Of a stretch of DNA of 64,000 bases, positions 48,777 through 61,859 are shown piece by piece. The notes beneath the pieces are model-generated. The model worked only from the letters and a program-made list of their open reading frames with translations, ran no database searches and had not been told where the DNA came from. The stretch comes from Dromaius novaehollandiae (taxonomy: Eukaryota; Chordata; Aves; Casuariiformes; Dromaiidae), in contig NC_088099.1 in NCBI RefSeq assembly GCF_036370855.1, positions 149,067,517 through 149,131,516 of the forward strand, given 5' to 3'. Position 1 is the stretch's first letter; the number at the start of each line of letters is the position of its first letter. The translations under genes and the position numbers were made by a program.

Positions 48777-51700
48777 TTGGATAGCACTGAAAATTCAACT
48801 CTCTTTTGCTGGAAACAGCAAAGGCTAAAAAGTATGGGAAATCTGAGGCAATGGACTTGGCAACAGCATTTATGTGTTGTACTGTACAATTCTGTGTGTC
48901 AGCACAAGTGCATAAGACAGCTGTACTTGATAGTAAATTATGAAAATTTATGAGAAATTTATTTCTCATGACAATAGGAATAAACAGGCAAAGTAGGGTT
49001 CAGGAAAGAAGCGGCATGCATTTAATTGAATGAAATGTCACCGAACAAATGGTTAGGATGGTTAGAAAGCAGAATTATTTTATTCCTTTTTCTCTCTGAA
49101 TAATGTATAGATTATACTTGTTGAATGTTATAAATTTGGAGATCATTTATTTCCTCTTGTAATTCTGTCTCATTTAATCCAAATTCCTGGGCAATGAGCA
49201 GAAATTGTGTAACAATGTTGGCTCGGTTGTTTGTTTGTTTGTTTCAATGCAGGTTTGTTAGGCTGTGAGCCAGACAAATTCTTGAGAGATGTAGTTCAAA
49301 GATATTAAATAAAAATGTTGTCTTTTCAAAGAAAAACACAAAGCTTACAAGCTGTTGTGAACATTACTGTTTTTCTTTTTTTGTAATTTTATTGTTCCTC
49401 TGTAAAATTTTTTTTAGCCAAAGATCTACGTGGATGAGGTCCTAAAGCTTCCAGTGATAGCTGAGTTGTAAATTCTGAAATTTATTCATGCATGCAGTGT
49501 TTTATGTAATAGGCATAGCCCAGTATGATTCAGATCAGGTAGTACTGGACTCTGGGGGCCCACACTTACTCTCTGAGTCAATGAGAGCTCTGTGATAAAG
49601 CTGCACGAGAGATGGCTGTAAACTGATAGTTTAAGTAATCGTGATGAAGTTCGGTTCACATGCTCTTACTTGTAGGAGTATGTTAGTATTAATGTTCAGA
49701 GTTTACGGGCTACCAGTGGCATTTTGGTGAGCACTTTGTAACTGTTTTTGACACCATGAGAAAAACTAAGGACTACAATGTTAGCAACTTGTTCTCAGTG
49801 CTGAGTTATTGGTCCAAAACTGTAACATCAATAAGTAATTGCACCAATGGGAGAATGTCTGTCGGTGTAGTTTTCCTACTATTGCCTACTAACGGCAGAA
49901 TAGGGACATACCAATGTCCATCATTGAAGTAGTGAATGGAATAATAGTTACTCAAAAGAATGTTTAAAATGTAAAATTGAAACAAGCAGACACAAGATCT
50001 TTTGTTACCAAAAACTGATACAGGATGGTGATATTCTGAGGTAACTAACATTTCCTTTTTTCCTCACTGTAGTAATAATTTCTTGTGTTACTCAAGGATA
50101 ACTCCTTTGGGTTTTATTGGGAATGTCTACATACGGTTTTTCAGAAGCATCACCCATATAGATTATATATTTATTTTTATGTTTCCCCCAAACCAATAAT
50201 TTTGCACTGTTTGAGCTGGTATTATCCTGTGAGTTGGTGTTCTAATGTTATTAATTAGTTTATGTATATATTTAAATAATGAATCTGTATACATATTGCT
50301 TATTTTAAAATATTAGATATGTATATTAATCATAAATATTATGAAGAAAAAACAATGTCACCATTTTGTTAAGGGGAAAAAAGGTCATTGATGCAGAATC
50401 CCTTGGTCAGAGGACAAGATCAGCAGAATGTAAAATAAGATTCATCTCAGATCTAATATTGCATATTTTTACTCCCATGAGTAACTGTATCCAGCTGGGT
50501 GTCTGAGTAAAGACTTGAGGAAAGATTTGTTTGTAAGCTCACACCCAGTTTAACTGCATCCATGATGTGGGAAACACTAGAGACAAAGCATGCTTCATCA
50601 TCTCTTTTCACAAGCAGATGGTTATGCTCTATTTTCCTTCTTCTAATGCTAAATATATAGTCTTGAATCCCTCAGGGGGAGATTGTAAAATGAACCTTAC
50701 TTTAGTGTGAGCAACTCTTTAAAACAATACAGTCTTTTCTCTCCTCCCATTTTCAGATGTGTGACAGTTAAATTGCATATTGTGAAACAAAATACAGTGG
50801 AATCAAAACTTCAGAGATATACTGTCAATTTTCTCCATAGTAATAAGTGGCTGAGAACCCCCTTGTTTTCACTGGTAATAAACTTTACGATTAGCTGCCA
50901 GCTCCTGCTGAATAGTAATGCATAACCTTTACTTCCATAGGCCTTGGGTCTTTCCAGGCTTAAAAATGTAAAAGTTTAATTATTTGGCTTGTAATTGAAG
51001 AAGAATTAACATTCGTTAGGGAAAAAATCTTCTAATATCACCTTTACACGTATTTCAACTAGTAGGCTTAGTTATTAGGTTTGCAAGCACAGCACAATAT
51101 TTTAATAACTTACTAAAGTCCAAGCATGAAAATAGATATGGAGAAGCAGTTAAGGTGTTTGGTGTTTTTGATTTAAAAAAGATATAAAATTAAGCCATGT
51201 GTCCTAAAAGGAATTTATAGGGACTTTTGTGTTGTTTTTGGACGCAATCAATGTGCGTTATTCTCAGTTATTTAAGTTCTGACTCTTGTTCTTGGATGAA
51301 GTATATCTACTGAATGAACTGGGTTTTCCTCTTCTGTTATAAAAGGCGGATACCTACTGTGCAATGAACTGACTTTCATTTGATATGAAGAAATATATGC
51401 TGAGACTCTTATGTAGTGTATTGCATTCTCTACTATAATTCAAACCACAATTCATGTTTGCAAGAGTTCCAGTAGATCAATTTCCTACAGTGAAATGTGA
51501 GATTCTTTTGTGTTACTAATGTTGCAGGAAAGCTTATGGATTCTGTTTCCTGCATATTGTTTGAATACAGATTGAAAAGATGGTCTTTGCTCTTGAGAGT
51601 TCACCATCTACATACTATGTTAGACCGTAGTTGCAAGAGAGATTTGTTTATAAGTGGAGTTCATCTTATTTTCTGATTGCAAATTTTTAAATGTTTAGTG

Positions 51701-53806
51701 TTTAAGCATCACAGACATTAGTGGTTCTCAATTCTACTGAAGGAAAAAATAAAATGATTAAGTAAAGAGGTTTATCTAATCACCTTAGTTGGTGCAAGAT
51801 AAACCTACGAAAATATATACTGCTAACATCAGATCTTGGTACAATAAATGTACAATTTATTAGCCTACTAAAAACCCTGAACAAACCCAAGCTCTCCCAC
51901 CTTGCATTATTCAGAAGCCTACAGTGGAATAACGTAAAACTCATACATAACCATTCATTGTTTCTTCACAGTGGATATACTATCTTCTTTAACTGGCTTA
52001 AGATTTATGCTGCTCTTTGTCAGTTTTATTTGAATCCATCTAAAAGGTCAGTGCTTGCTCTAGGCACCTCAGCTCTGCTTATGCACTTGGCAGGACTGAG
52101 TTGTAAGAGTTTATAAAGATACAATGCAGTATTATATAGATTTTTCTTTAACATTTAAACTGCATCTGTTCTCAGTGTTTTAAAGTCAGACTTTAAAACA
52201 TATGCTAATAATCTTATTAGTATAGGATTATTTTGTGGAGTTAAAAGCTGGATGACTTTGTGTTGATGCTTTTTGAAGAATCTTAGTGTAACTTTTTTAA
52301 TGTCCCCATTTAAATTGCTTAATGCTTGTCACCTCTCTGTTTAGGATTGCAGTTAATTGTCTAACCTGTTCACTGTCTTTAATCCATGCTGTTGAGCATA
52401 ATCTGAAGGGCAGGCTGAGTCTAATTTGTTATCTGTGATACATCAAATGATAGATTTGAGTTTCATTTTGTATGAGGAAGATAAGGATTAGTGCTGCAAA
52501 CATGATTTTACTTGGCACAGGAATGGATTTGAAAAATAATTATGGTTAGAGGTTTATCTCTTAAAGAGAGGTTGTGCTATTTGGAACCTTTATTTATTGG
52601 TTGCCTGGCAACTGTTCATTCATGTTCCTGCTTATCATCATTCATTATAAGCATCTTTGCTGTACAGTAAGAACAATTAAGTGGTAACAACTTATTTCTG
52701 TGATGAATTAGAATTGACAGAAACTACAGAAATAGAAAAAATATATATTTCTGTAATTTTACTTATTAACTGAAACTGTTGGTGCAATATTTCTCATTAA
52801 CAGCTGGTTTATGCTAGCTAAGGAGTATCTGCACTCTAGCAGTGATTATAATGGTCCTGACATACCTTTTGAGGTATAAAAGCACATGATTGGCTTAGGG
52901 GGCTTGTTCAGATGTTTTTGTCATGCTTAAAATGTCCTTTTAATTTCAAGATCAAGGTTTCAAGGTGTGAGCAAACTTGTATCCTGTTGATTTCAGTGCT
53001 TAGCATTAGGCAGTCTGATCTTGAGTGCTGAGGTTTGAACCCAGTATTTGGAAAGAAGTATAAAATCCTGGGTTAAAAGACCCATATACAAGAATTATTC
53101 TTACTATTGCTGCAACAGGGGATGTGCAACCGAAGCAGTAAGCGATAATAATTCTGTAGCATATTCAAGTCACTTGATGCTTTCTCTCTGTAGAACAATA
53201 GCAGTCTTTATTACACTGCATGAAAACATATTCATAAGCATATGATTTGGCAATTGTTTTGTAACTGTGGATGAGAAATATTTTGCTTAATTTTTTTTAA
53301 ATTCTTTATGTATCATGATTGACCCTTGTGTTGAACAGTAAAGTAGAATGGGACAGTTCTGTTATGGATTATTCATAATTGAAGGCTCTGTACTTTGGGC
53401 AGGGTATAGGAACAACTTCCTTACAGCTGCATCTTAGAAGGACTTCTGTCACTCTAGGGCCAGGGAGGAAGTAGATGTGTGTCTCTACTGCTTCCTCTAG
53501 GTCTGCGGATGACTTTGCCTTCATACAGTCCCTGTGGGACTGATGCCCACCACTTTGAACTCCTGATTGGATTAACTCACCAGTGCTCTTTGCATCAGGC
53601 TGTGCATTTTGGTGACAGAGTAGCTACTGTAAGATGGATCTGCATGAATTTTCATCCGCTTCTCCCAATCGTATGACATACTTTACTGTGATACATGAAT
53701 ATGGTGTTATGCTTTTTTACCTTTTAACATTGTGAAACATTGAACTGTTTTCAAAATTTGTATACATCTTTTAAAAAGAAATGCTAACCTTCGAAAACCT
53801 GGTCTC
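48777..53806. other. MMP16 intron 1, no features recognised
   Basis: AT-rich sequence with no exon, RNA gene or clear transposon seen, other than the small GTTT array. Confidence 0.55.
49226..49244 (+). repeat. (GTTT)n simple repeat
   Basis: Four to five GTTT units. Confidence 0.85.
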
Positions 53807-53827
53807 TTTTTTTTTTTTTTTTTTTTT
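53807..53827 (+). repeat. poly-T run (about 21 nt)
   Basis: Uninterrupted thymines followed by CTCTCTC, in intron 1. Confidence 0.9.
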
Positions 53828-55470
53828 CTCTCTCATCATCTTGTAGAGAAACAGCTATTTTGCTTCACTGGTCCTGTTCATTTTTGCTGACATATAATCA
53901 CATTTCCACTTACTAGTGTGAAATACAGGTTGGCAAGGGGGAAACTTCCTTTCTTCAGAAATTATCAGTTGAAGGCCAGAGGAAAGACTCTCAGTTTCTT
54001 AAAAAAAAAACAGAAAAACAAGCATCTTTTTCAGTAGGAAAGAACATACTTCCATGAAGTACCAATGGTATTTTAATTGCTTCTTTCTTGGACAGTATCA
54101 TGATCTGGAGGTGATGATCCTGTCAGTTTTCCTTCTTACCTCAGAGTTTAGTTGTGTGATGTTCTTCTAGCAAATGGCTTTCAGTCACTGTCTTCTCACA
54201 GAAACTGGCATTGTGTTTGTCTACATGTAATGGTTTAACTGCTTTACAGAATGGTAGTCATGTATTTAATTGCAAGTAAAATAAATGATCTGTCTTCCAC
54301 TGAATAAAATCTATTGTTATTGCTAGCAGTCATAGTATTATATGGCTAAATCTACAGCATGATTTTGGTCTTGGCAAGCAAGACCTTTTTTTCCTCATTC
54401 CTCCTATGTATATCAAAAAAGCAGGACTGTGTTCCATTTTTCAATTTCTTATTCATTGTGAAGTGCTGGATTCTGATACTTATTTCTTGCTCTTACATGG
54501 AATGCCTACTTTTGTGTCAGTGATCTTTATCATCTCTCTAATTGTTGTATATATTTTCCAATATGTAGGAATGAGGACGCAATGACAGTATGTGATTGAG
54601 GCATTGTTCTGGGGGGCTGGAGGTCTGGGTTGTGTGACCAGCTGTATCAAGATTCCTCATGCTGACGTTGGACAAGCTAGTTTATCAGTCTTTAATCTGG
54701 CTTCCATGGATGTGAACTGGAATAACTAAAGAGCATTTACTGCCTTTTCAAAGGCATGTCAAGAACAACAGAAGTGATATAAAAAAAGCTAAGAGTGCAT
54801 CTTCTTCATTCTTTTGACTCAGGACAGTTTCACTTTTTTTCATTAAAAACTAGTAGTGGAATATCATAGAACATAAATGCAAAGTTTCAGTTTGGTCATC
54901 TGTGTAATAATTCAAGTAGTGAGTATGCTCCAAAGACAAGTACCACAGCAGAAAAGGTGAACATGTCTGTAACAACAAACCCTGTTTTTTGTTTGTTTGT
55001 TTTGCTTTAAGATTAGTACCAAAATTTGATAGAGAGTGGTGTCAGTAGGGTTACATGAGGAATGTCATAAGATGACTGGACGTACACAGTGTCTCATTCT
55101 CTTTCAGAACAGAAGTTTGAGCAAGATTATGTGTGTTGCCCAAATATGAAAACAAATAGTCTGCTTCAAAACGTAGTTATTAAAATGTAATGCTTATTTA
55201 AATAAATGTGAATATCTTAACACATGTAATGGATTTTGGATCAGACTGCAGATGTTACATAATTCAAAATTAGAGACTGTTTTATCTATTTTTAAATAAA
55301 TGTACTATTAAATAAGGGAATTGCTTCAAAAGCATATTTGAATATTGAATATTTGTGGATTTTTATGAAATGCAATAGAAGATTGGCCTTTCAGTGCTCC
55401 AGGTATTAATGTTTTTATCATTAAGACACAGTGATACATACTGCTTATGTAGCCCTGGATATGAAAAAAA
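53828..55470. other. MMP16 intron 1, no features recognised
   Basis: AT-rich sequence; nothing supported. Confidence 0.55.
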
Positions 55471-55474
55471 TTAA

Positions 55475-55568
55475 TAGTGGGGAAATGAGGCACAGATAAA
55501 GTAAGAGACTTGCTATGCTGACATGATAAGTATGATAGAGCTGGAAACTGAATCTTGTCCTTCAGGGT
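55475..55568 (+). repeat. MIR-like SINE remnant
   Basis: GGGGAAATGAGGCACAGATA, then 'aagtaagagacttgctatgct' and 'gatagagctggaaactgaatcttgtcctt', is collinear with the conserved MIR/L3 text 'gaaactgaggcacagagaggttaagtgacttgccc...cagagctgggaatagaacccaggtctt'. Confidence 0.6.
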
Positions 55569-55616
55569 ACCTTCCTGTACATTGAGTTGACCTTATGACC
55601 TTCCTTCCACTTTCCT

Positions 55617-55685
55617 TCTTTTTATTATTCTTTTCCTTCCTTCTTTTTTTCTTATCTTATTTTCATCTTTTTTTTTTTTTTCCCT
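55617..55685 (+). repeat. T/C-rich low-complexity tract
   Basis: CTTTTTATTATTCTTTTCC and a later run of T (about 55,668-55,681). It is imperfect, with no fixed unit. Confidence 0.7.
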
Positions 55686-55744
55686 CAGCTTGTGTTCCTA
55701 CGGATCATTGTCTGGAGCCAAGGATAATCATCAGTCATTACTGA

Positions 55745-56050
55745 ATGACAGAATCATAGATAATAGAAATGGGAAAGACTTACTAAGTAATAGAGCCTAT
55801 TTCTCCAGTAGTGCAGGATTGTTTACTACTGTACATTTGCTGGTGTTTTTTCAAGCCAAGATTTAAAAGTCCACAGTGGTGCGACTTCCAAAGTTGGACT
55901 TGAAAACACTGTAGTAAATGTACAGAAGGGAAAACTACACTTGAAGAGGCCTTTCCTGTAGACTTTTCCTTTGGTTATTGGAAACAGTATTTTTTGACTC
56001 TGGTTTGGCAATTTCTGATGCAAAGTGATACCTGTTCTTCAGTCCAAGGT
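55745..56050 (-). mobile_element. ancient CR1 3'-end fragment
   Basis: The plus strand begins GACAGAATCATAGATAATAG and continues with 'gaaatgggaaagacttactaagtaatagagcctat', the reverse complement of a CR1 3' end, followed by collinear but diverged UTR text including 'ccagtagtgcaggattgtt' and 'ttcctttggttattggaaacag'. Confidence 0.7.
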
Positions 56051-56494
56051 GATAGCAGCTGTATATGACAATAGATGGCATGTACTGATTGTGATTCAAT
56101 GTATTTCTTTGATTTTATAGAATGAAAGGAGGGGCAGAGAGAAATGAAAATTCATTTATATTTTTGTTCCATTTGAAGTTTTTGGTGTTGGTGAAATGGA
56201 GTAATACTGCCTGGTTTAAGAGATACACAGGTGTATATAGATAGCTGACATTCTCAGGAGGGCTTGATTAGTTTATCATAATTTTCTGTAAACATTATGC
56301 CTGTGTTATTTAAATGCTACTACCCAATGAGTAAAATTGGATATTAGTAGGAGTTTTATGGATATCTAGATGTTATACTCTTAAAAAAACCTCTTATTTT
56401 CGAGTTTTGTACATTACATCATTAGTAGTAACAACCACAAATGCAGAAACTTACATGTTCACGACACTGGTACATGTGAGCTATTGTAATGTCT

Positions 56495-56572
56495 GTGCTT
56501 TGCAAATTATATAACACTTGCCAAACAAGGATCTCAAGATGTTTTATGTGGGAAGGGTGAATTTGTTTGCTG
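56495..56572 (+). repeat. possible MIR3/L3-like SINE remnant
   Basis: CAAGGATCTCAAGATGTTTT preceded by 'tataacacttgcc' resembles the ancient 'ctttcatccaaggatctcaaagcgctttaca' segment. Confidence 0.4.
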
Positions 56573-56874
56573 ATACACATCCTGATGAGTTTTGTGCAGG
56601 ATTATTTGGATGAATTACATTTCCCAGCCAGTGTGCAAGCTGCAGGGTTGCTCCCTGGGCAAGATGAAGAATGGAATTAAGTTTAAGAGTACGGTACCTA
56701 ATTTTAGGTGATCAAATTGTGCTGTAGGTATATGTTCTCTTTATATTAATAACAATTTCAGAGAGAGTAATTCAGCTGACCTGTAAATGTCTATATCAGT
56801 GTGACCTGAATCTTTTTCTGGACTCTGCTGTTAATACTGACTAGGATTGTGATTCATTTGCTTATGTGTAGCTA

Positions 56875-57355
56875 TCTAGCACCATGTAAAGTGGCCCTAG
56901 AGTTGAGGCATCTGCACAAGGCTGGCAGAAATAACATGGGACTCCTGGCAGATGTAGACCTTTTTAGGCTAAAAACTGGGTGCCGGGTAGTGTGCCCTAA
57001 ATCATCTCAGAGAGCACTAGATATTTATGTTTAGGTAGCTGAATCCTGATCCAGATTTTAAGTGACTGTGGAGGGTGCTGAGATACCTACACGTGTGGGG
57101 CTCCCACAGGTAAACACTGGCATTCAGATGTCTTCATTTGAAGTTGAACCCCTTTCCTGTGCCATGGTGGGATTCAGTAACACCTGCCCTGGTACCTTGT
57201 GCTCTTTTAGGCCCTGTGGTCAATTTTGCTTGACATCTAGATAGTGTTCCAGAAAAACACGCGCCTCCTGGAAGTCTGGTGACATATCTGCCAGCCTCTG
57301 GGTACCACAGGTCATCTCAGATCACACTAGACACCTGTATTTCTGAACAAAGCTG
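56875..57355. repeat. possible diverged tandem module, unclassified
   Basis: ATCATCTCAGAGAGCACTAGATATTTATGT (57,000-57,030 region) is echoed by GTCATCTCAGATCACACTAGACACCTGTAT (57,311-57,341) in the same orientation about 310 bp later. The text between is richer in GC than the intron average. I cannot assign a family. Confidence 0.3.
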
Positions 57356-60045
57356 AGAGCAGAACTCTATTTTTATTGTAGTACAATTGCTACTCTGTCA
57401 CTGTAATGTCCCACACATTATTAAATATGCGTTTCCCTTAGCACAACACATTAACATATTTTTTGCTTATTTGGATTTCTTACATTTTAAATCTTTAGCT
57501 AGGGATATAAAGAATGAAGCATTTCTCCATTGACATTAAGGTACTGTTGCCTTCAGCCTTAATGAAAACAGGCCTAAGCCTGTTTAAATGAATGTAAAAC
57601 ATATCACCTAACTTACAGAGAATATTTCTGGCATATTTAATACGAACTTAATGCTTTTGACTGTTATTTTGATTCCTTACCCTAAATGATTTTAGAGGCT
57701 GCCTTTCCTTCCTAGACAAACGAACCTCTGAATATCTATTTTTGCCCTTGACGGAAGAGAAGAGATAGTTAAACATTTTTATAAAAAAAAAGTAATTAGA
57801 AAATATGTTTGAAAAGACTAAGCTCACTAAATGTCTATTGTCTGATAGACAATCCCCAAGAAGATAAAAATGAAAATGACATTTTAATCATTTCTCTGGG
57901 TAAGAGCCCTGGGCCCTCAAGAATAATTAGCTATATGTTTTCGAGGACTTTCATTATCTAAAGTAAAATATGGATTAATTCAACAGAAATTTACATTTCT
58001 ATGTTTAATATTAGAATTTAGGTCTCATCATAGTCTAGTATGTAATTTCAGTGATATTATTTGCACTACTTGCTTTATGTCTTCAGGACTCAACCTAACT
58101 GGGTCAGAGTAAGAGGGTTGTTGGCCAGCTGATGTTTATATGTTTGCTTATTTATTTATAAGTCAAAAATTTGAAATAGTATATGCTACCTGATACACCA
58201 TGTCAATGAGTTTTGCACTATCATGCAGAAATGGAGATAATGGATCTATTCTGCAGCTGGGAAGGAAGAGTAATACATCTGCAATCTTTTCTTTTAGAAA
58301 AGCTTCCTTTGTCATATTTAGCTCTACTCTATTGTTTTGTACTCACAGACTCATTTAGAGGGAAAAACAGTATTTTAGTTCCTTTGTGAATAATCCCATC
58401 ATTTTTTCTGGCTGCCAGGAGAATTCACTTTTTGTCCTAGCAGTCAGATAAAGATAGAGTCATTGTTCTTCCTAGATTAATTGCTTAGATGCCTTTTCCA
58501 TTGAGATATGAGAGAATTTTTCTCTACGTGCAAGATACTTTTAAGGAGCTGATGCCAACTCAGAATGTACCAAAAGAGCTGGATTAGTTTTTCTCAGTCC
58601 AAAATAAAATAAAAATTCAGTTATATGTAAAGGTTTTTTATGTCTTTTTGAGTATTTCTTTCCTTTCCTAAATTTTCAGTAACAGAGGAAATCATTCTTA
58701 GTGTGAAACTAAGCTTTGAAAATGTTAGAACAACGTATTTTGCGTTGTTTTGTAAAAGTTATGAGTGACTGAGCACAGGAGAGCTTTAAGCAACATTAAC
58801 TGTGGCTCTCCTGGTGTTCCAGCTCTAATACGGTAGAGAAATTCATCATACCTATTAGCTTTAGCATAGTAGCTAGGAAAAGACAGAATGGGATTTTTAA
58901 CTTTAAATGTCCTTGCTTTGTGGGTATTAACTTGTCTTTAGAGATAAAATAGCTACATATGTAGTTTAAAATTGTTTAATATGTTTGGTAAAGTACTTAA
59001 TAAAATAATTGATTTTTAGTTATTTTCCTAGTATCTGTCTTGTGGTCTTGATTGGAAAAGTTTGGTGAGATTCTAACTTCATGGAATTGGTGAGATTTTG
59101 CCATTTGCTTCATTTTATCCAAGGTTTTACTCCAAGCTTTCTGAGAAGTCCTGAATTGCCAGGCATTTTAACTAAGCAAATGAAGAGTATATGTGTATAT
59201 ATTGAACACTAAAATGAATATTGATGAATTCTGGTGTGGAAATCCATAGTCTTAATCTGTACATAAAGATAAAATTGGTACAAGAAGAAATTGAGAGAAT
59301 AAACAGTATTTATGTAAACTGAATTTTGGAGTTAGAAGAAAGTTTAAAATCACTAGAAATGGGGTTCTGGAACTGCTCTCCAGAAAGAATATTACAGGGG
59401 GAAATAAAAATCATTGTTTTGAAGCAGAATTTAACTATTTAATGAAAGAGATGACAAAACATAACTTCTGTCATCAGTAGTAATGGAAGAGATTCCCTCC
59501 TTGTCCTGTCCCCTCAGTCTAACTGTGGCGTTCCTTACTCAGTGAGACTGGTAGCTTTACTGATAGCTACTGGCTGTAATGTATATTCTTTTGTTAGTCT
59601 GTCTGCCTATAGCTATTGCATAAGACCAAAACTGTGGACTATATTGCATGAGTTGACTTCTCCACTTCATTGCTTTTTGTCACTTACAGTATTCAGACAC
59701 CACGTGTGAAAGCGTCAGTAATAAAAGTCTCTGATTCAACAACATTTAATTCAGTGATGCCATCCATGAGTAAGGTCTGTGGAATCAACCAGACTGATCT
59801 GAAAATCACAAAAAGACTTTGAGAATATTTTTGGTTGTCTTTGGTTTTTTTGAGCATTTTGGTTCACATTTTCAAGATTTTTTTTTTCCCCCTGAAATAG
59901 CAAAGGCCAAAATTTCACAGTTAAAGAATGGACCGAATGCTGATTTACAATATTTTCATTATCTCCAGTAAGCTAAGTCTTCAGGAAACATACCAAATAT
60001 TTAAGATAGAATCTGTCTAACACACTCTAGCCACAATACCCACTT
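57356..60045. other. MMP16 intron 1, no features recognised
   Basis: AT-rich sequence with no exon or transposon supported. Confidence 0.55.
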
Positions 60046-60060
60046 CATGCTCCTTTTCAG

Positions 60061-60294
60061 GTTTGTTTGTCCTCAAAATTGTATTTGCTGCTATTTTTCT
60101 TACTGTTAAAACTTGCTGCTTCCAAAGGTCAAAGTACTTCTAACTGCTGCCAAACACTGTTTTTCAAAGGGCTGTGTGATGACCACTGTAATTACACAAT
60201 TTGTGTAATGCCATTGAACTGTGTAATGCTGGCTAGCCTGCTGGCCTTGGCCATCACTATTTGCCTGACCATTGGAGAAGCCCACATTTGATTC
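60061..60294 (+). other. open frame behind a 3' splice site, candidate cryptic exon
   Basis: After CATGCTCCTTTTCAG (a good polypyrimidine tract and acceptor ending at 60,060) the phase-0 frame is open for 77 codons to TGA at 60,289-60,291. The product would have a Leu/Phe-rich segment (LYLLLFFLLLKLAASKG), a cysteine cluster (NCC..., LCDDHC, YTIC, LNC) and a second hydrophobic segment (VMLASLLALAITICLTIG). The frame has no ATG at its beginning (it is closed by TAG at 60,028 and the first M is internal), so it could be translated only as a spliced exon. I do not recognise the protein. A chance frame in T-rich DNA is the simplest alternative. Confidence 0.2.
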
Positions 60295-60702
60295 TAATCC
60301 TTAGCTACTGATTGTTTGCAGCAGGAAGAGGGACTGGTTCAAGCCCTAGAGATTTAGCTTTTCATTTTACAGGATCTGTGATATCTATAATTGGAGAAGG
60401 AAAGCGCAGACTTAACTGCTTTTAGACTAAGTTTGTGATTTTCTGTTCTTAACTTGATATTTTGTAGCATCAGTTAGAGACAAATGGAACTATAGTGAAG
60501 TAGGACTAGTGTCTTAGAGGTTCAAGATTAGACCTCCAAAAGTAGTATATTAAATGTCAGTATCATGTACTTTTAGCCATCCAATAGAAATCATTTATAA
60601 ACTAAGGAGGTTAATAAGTGTTGAGGAGAATACAAGTATTTAAATAACATAAATTCTTTTTCCTTCCTTGCTTCCTTTCATACCTCATATATAATAAGAT
60701 GT

Positions 60703-60728
60703 GTTTTGTTTTGTTTTGTTTTGTTTTA
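60703..60728 (+). repeat. (TTTTG)n simple repeat
   Basis: Five TTTTG units. Confidence 0.9.
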
Positions 60729-61765
60729 ATCTTGATGGAATTACATGAAATTTGAGAAAACAGAACAAGGTAGCTGACTACCTAGATAATATTTTCATGA
60801 AAAAAAATCTCAGTGATATATTTTCAGTGAATATTGATCTGGAGAGGGAGACAGTTGACTGCTTAACAATGTAAGCTTAAACTTCACCATTTCCTTAGTG
60901 ATTCATTTCATACATGAGTCAGGAGTTGAACATCAGGAGACTTTCTTTAGAAGTCCTGGCAATAGTGTGGGATTCTGCTTGTTGCAAGAATGCAAACAGA
61001 GGAATTTCAGCATTATTTTAACCATGTATGTGTATAATGGGAAATATTTTAAATAAGCCTTTCCTATGATTCAGTAAATGTTGCTTAGATAGAAAGGAGA
61101 CAGCAAGTAAAGAATTCAAAAGTAAGAACTAAACAGAGACACTCTTACGTCAGATGCACACAGTGGATGGTGTGGCGCTCTGTTCTGAGAAAACAGAGGA
61201 GGCAATGCCTTCAGGCATTACTCCTTGCTTGTATTCATAGGGCTAGATTCAGATTCTCAGGTGTAGTCCCAGGGGCTCTCTAAACACAGGTGAATGAATT
61301 TAACTCGTTATGTCCAGCTTGGATGGAAAGCCCTAAACACATCAATTTGGGAGACAAAAAAGTATTCGAAGCACAATCCCAGATGACAGTAAAAACCTTG
61401 TCTCATACAAGATGAAGCGAAGTCTGTACAGGGTAGGTGTCCCTTGAGTTCCCTGTGAGCTTCATGTTACACCAGATGGATTTATGCTGAGTGAACGTAG
61501 TACTGGAAGATCTTTGAAAGTGGTCTGTGTTTGCGTATAATATATTAAAATAATAAAATAAAGAACTCTATGTAAAAGTGCCAATACAGTTAAAATTGCT
61601 ACAGTACAGACCTAACTGAAACCGATATCTGTCTATAGTATATTCTTTAATTATTTTGAGAAATTTCAAGCATAGACAGTAAACCAAATAGGTTTTGATA
61701 AATTTTACATCATGTGGAACTTCTGTCTCTCACCTGTCTGCTTGCTTGATGCACTGTATCAAGCT
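60729..61765. other. MMP16 intron 1, no features recognised
   Basis: Nothing supported. Confidence 0.5.
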
Positions 61766-61813
61766 CATGACAAGTTAACTTGAACAAGTTAAGTTTCAAG
61801 TTAAGGTGTCATG
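61766..61813 (+). other. 48-nt inverted repeat (hairpin)
   Basis: CATGACAAGTTAACTTGAA and TTCAAGTTAAGGTGTCATG pair over 19 positions with two mismatches around a loop of about 10 nt. It is shorter than a typical pre-miRNA, and the pairing does not extend outward. A second perfect 8-bp stem (AGACATAG/CTATGTCT, 61,840-61,858) lies 27 nt further on. Confidence 0.6.
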
Positions 61814-61859
61814 TTTGGAGAACCATAAAATTCAGTAACAGACATAGTAACTATGTCTA

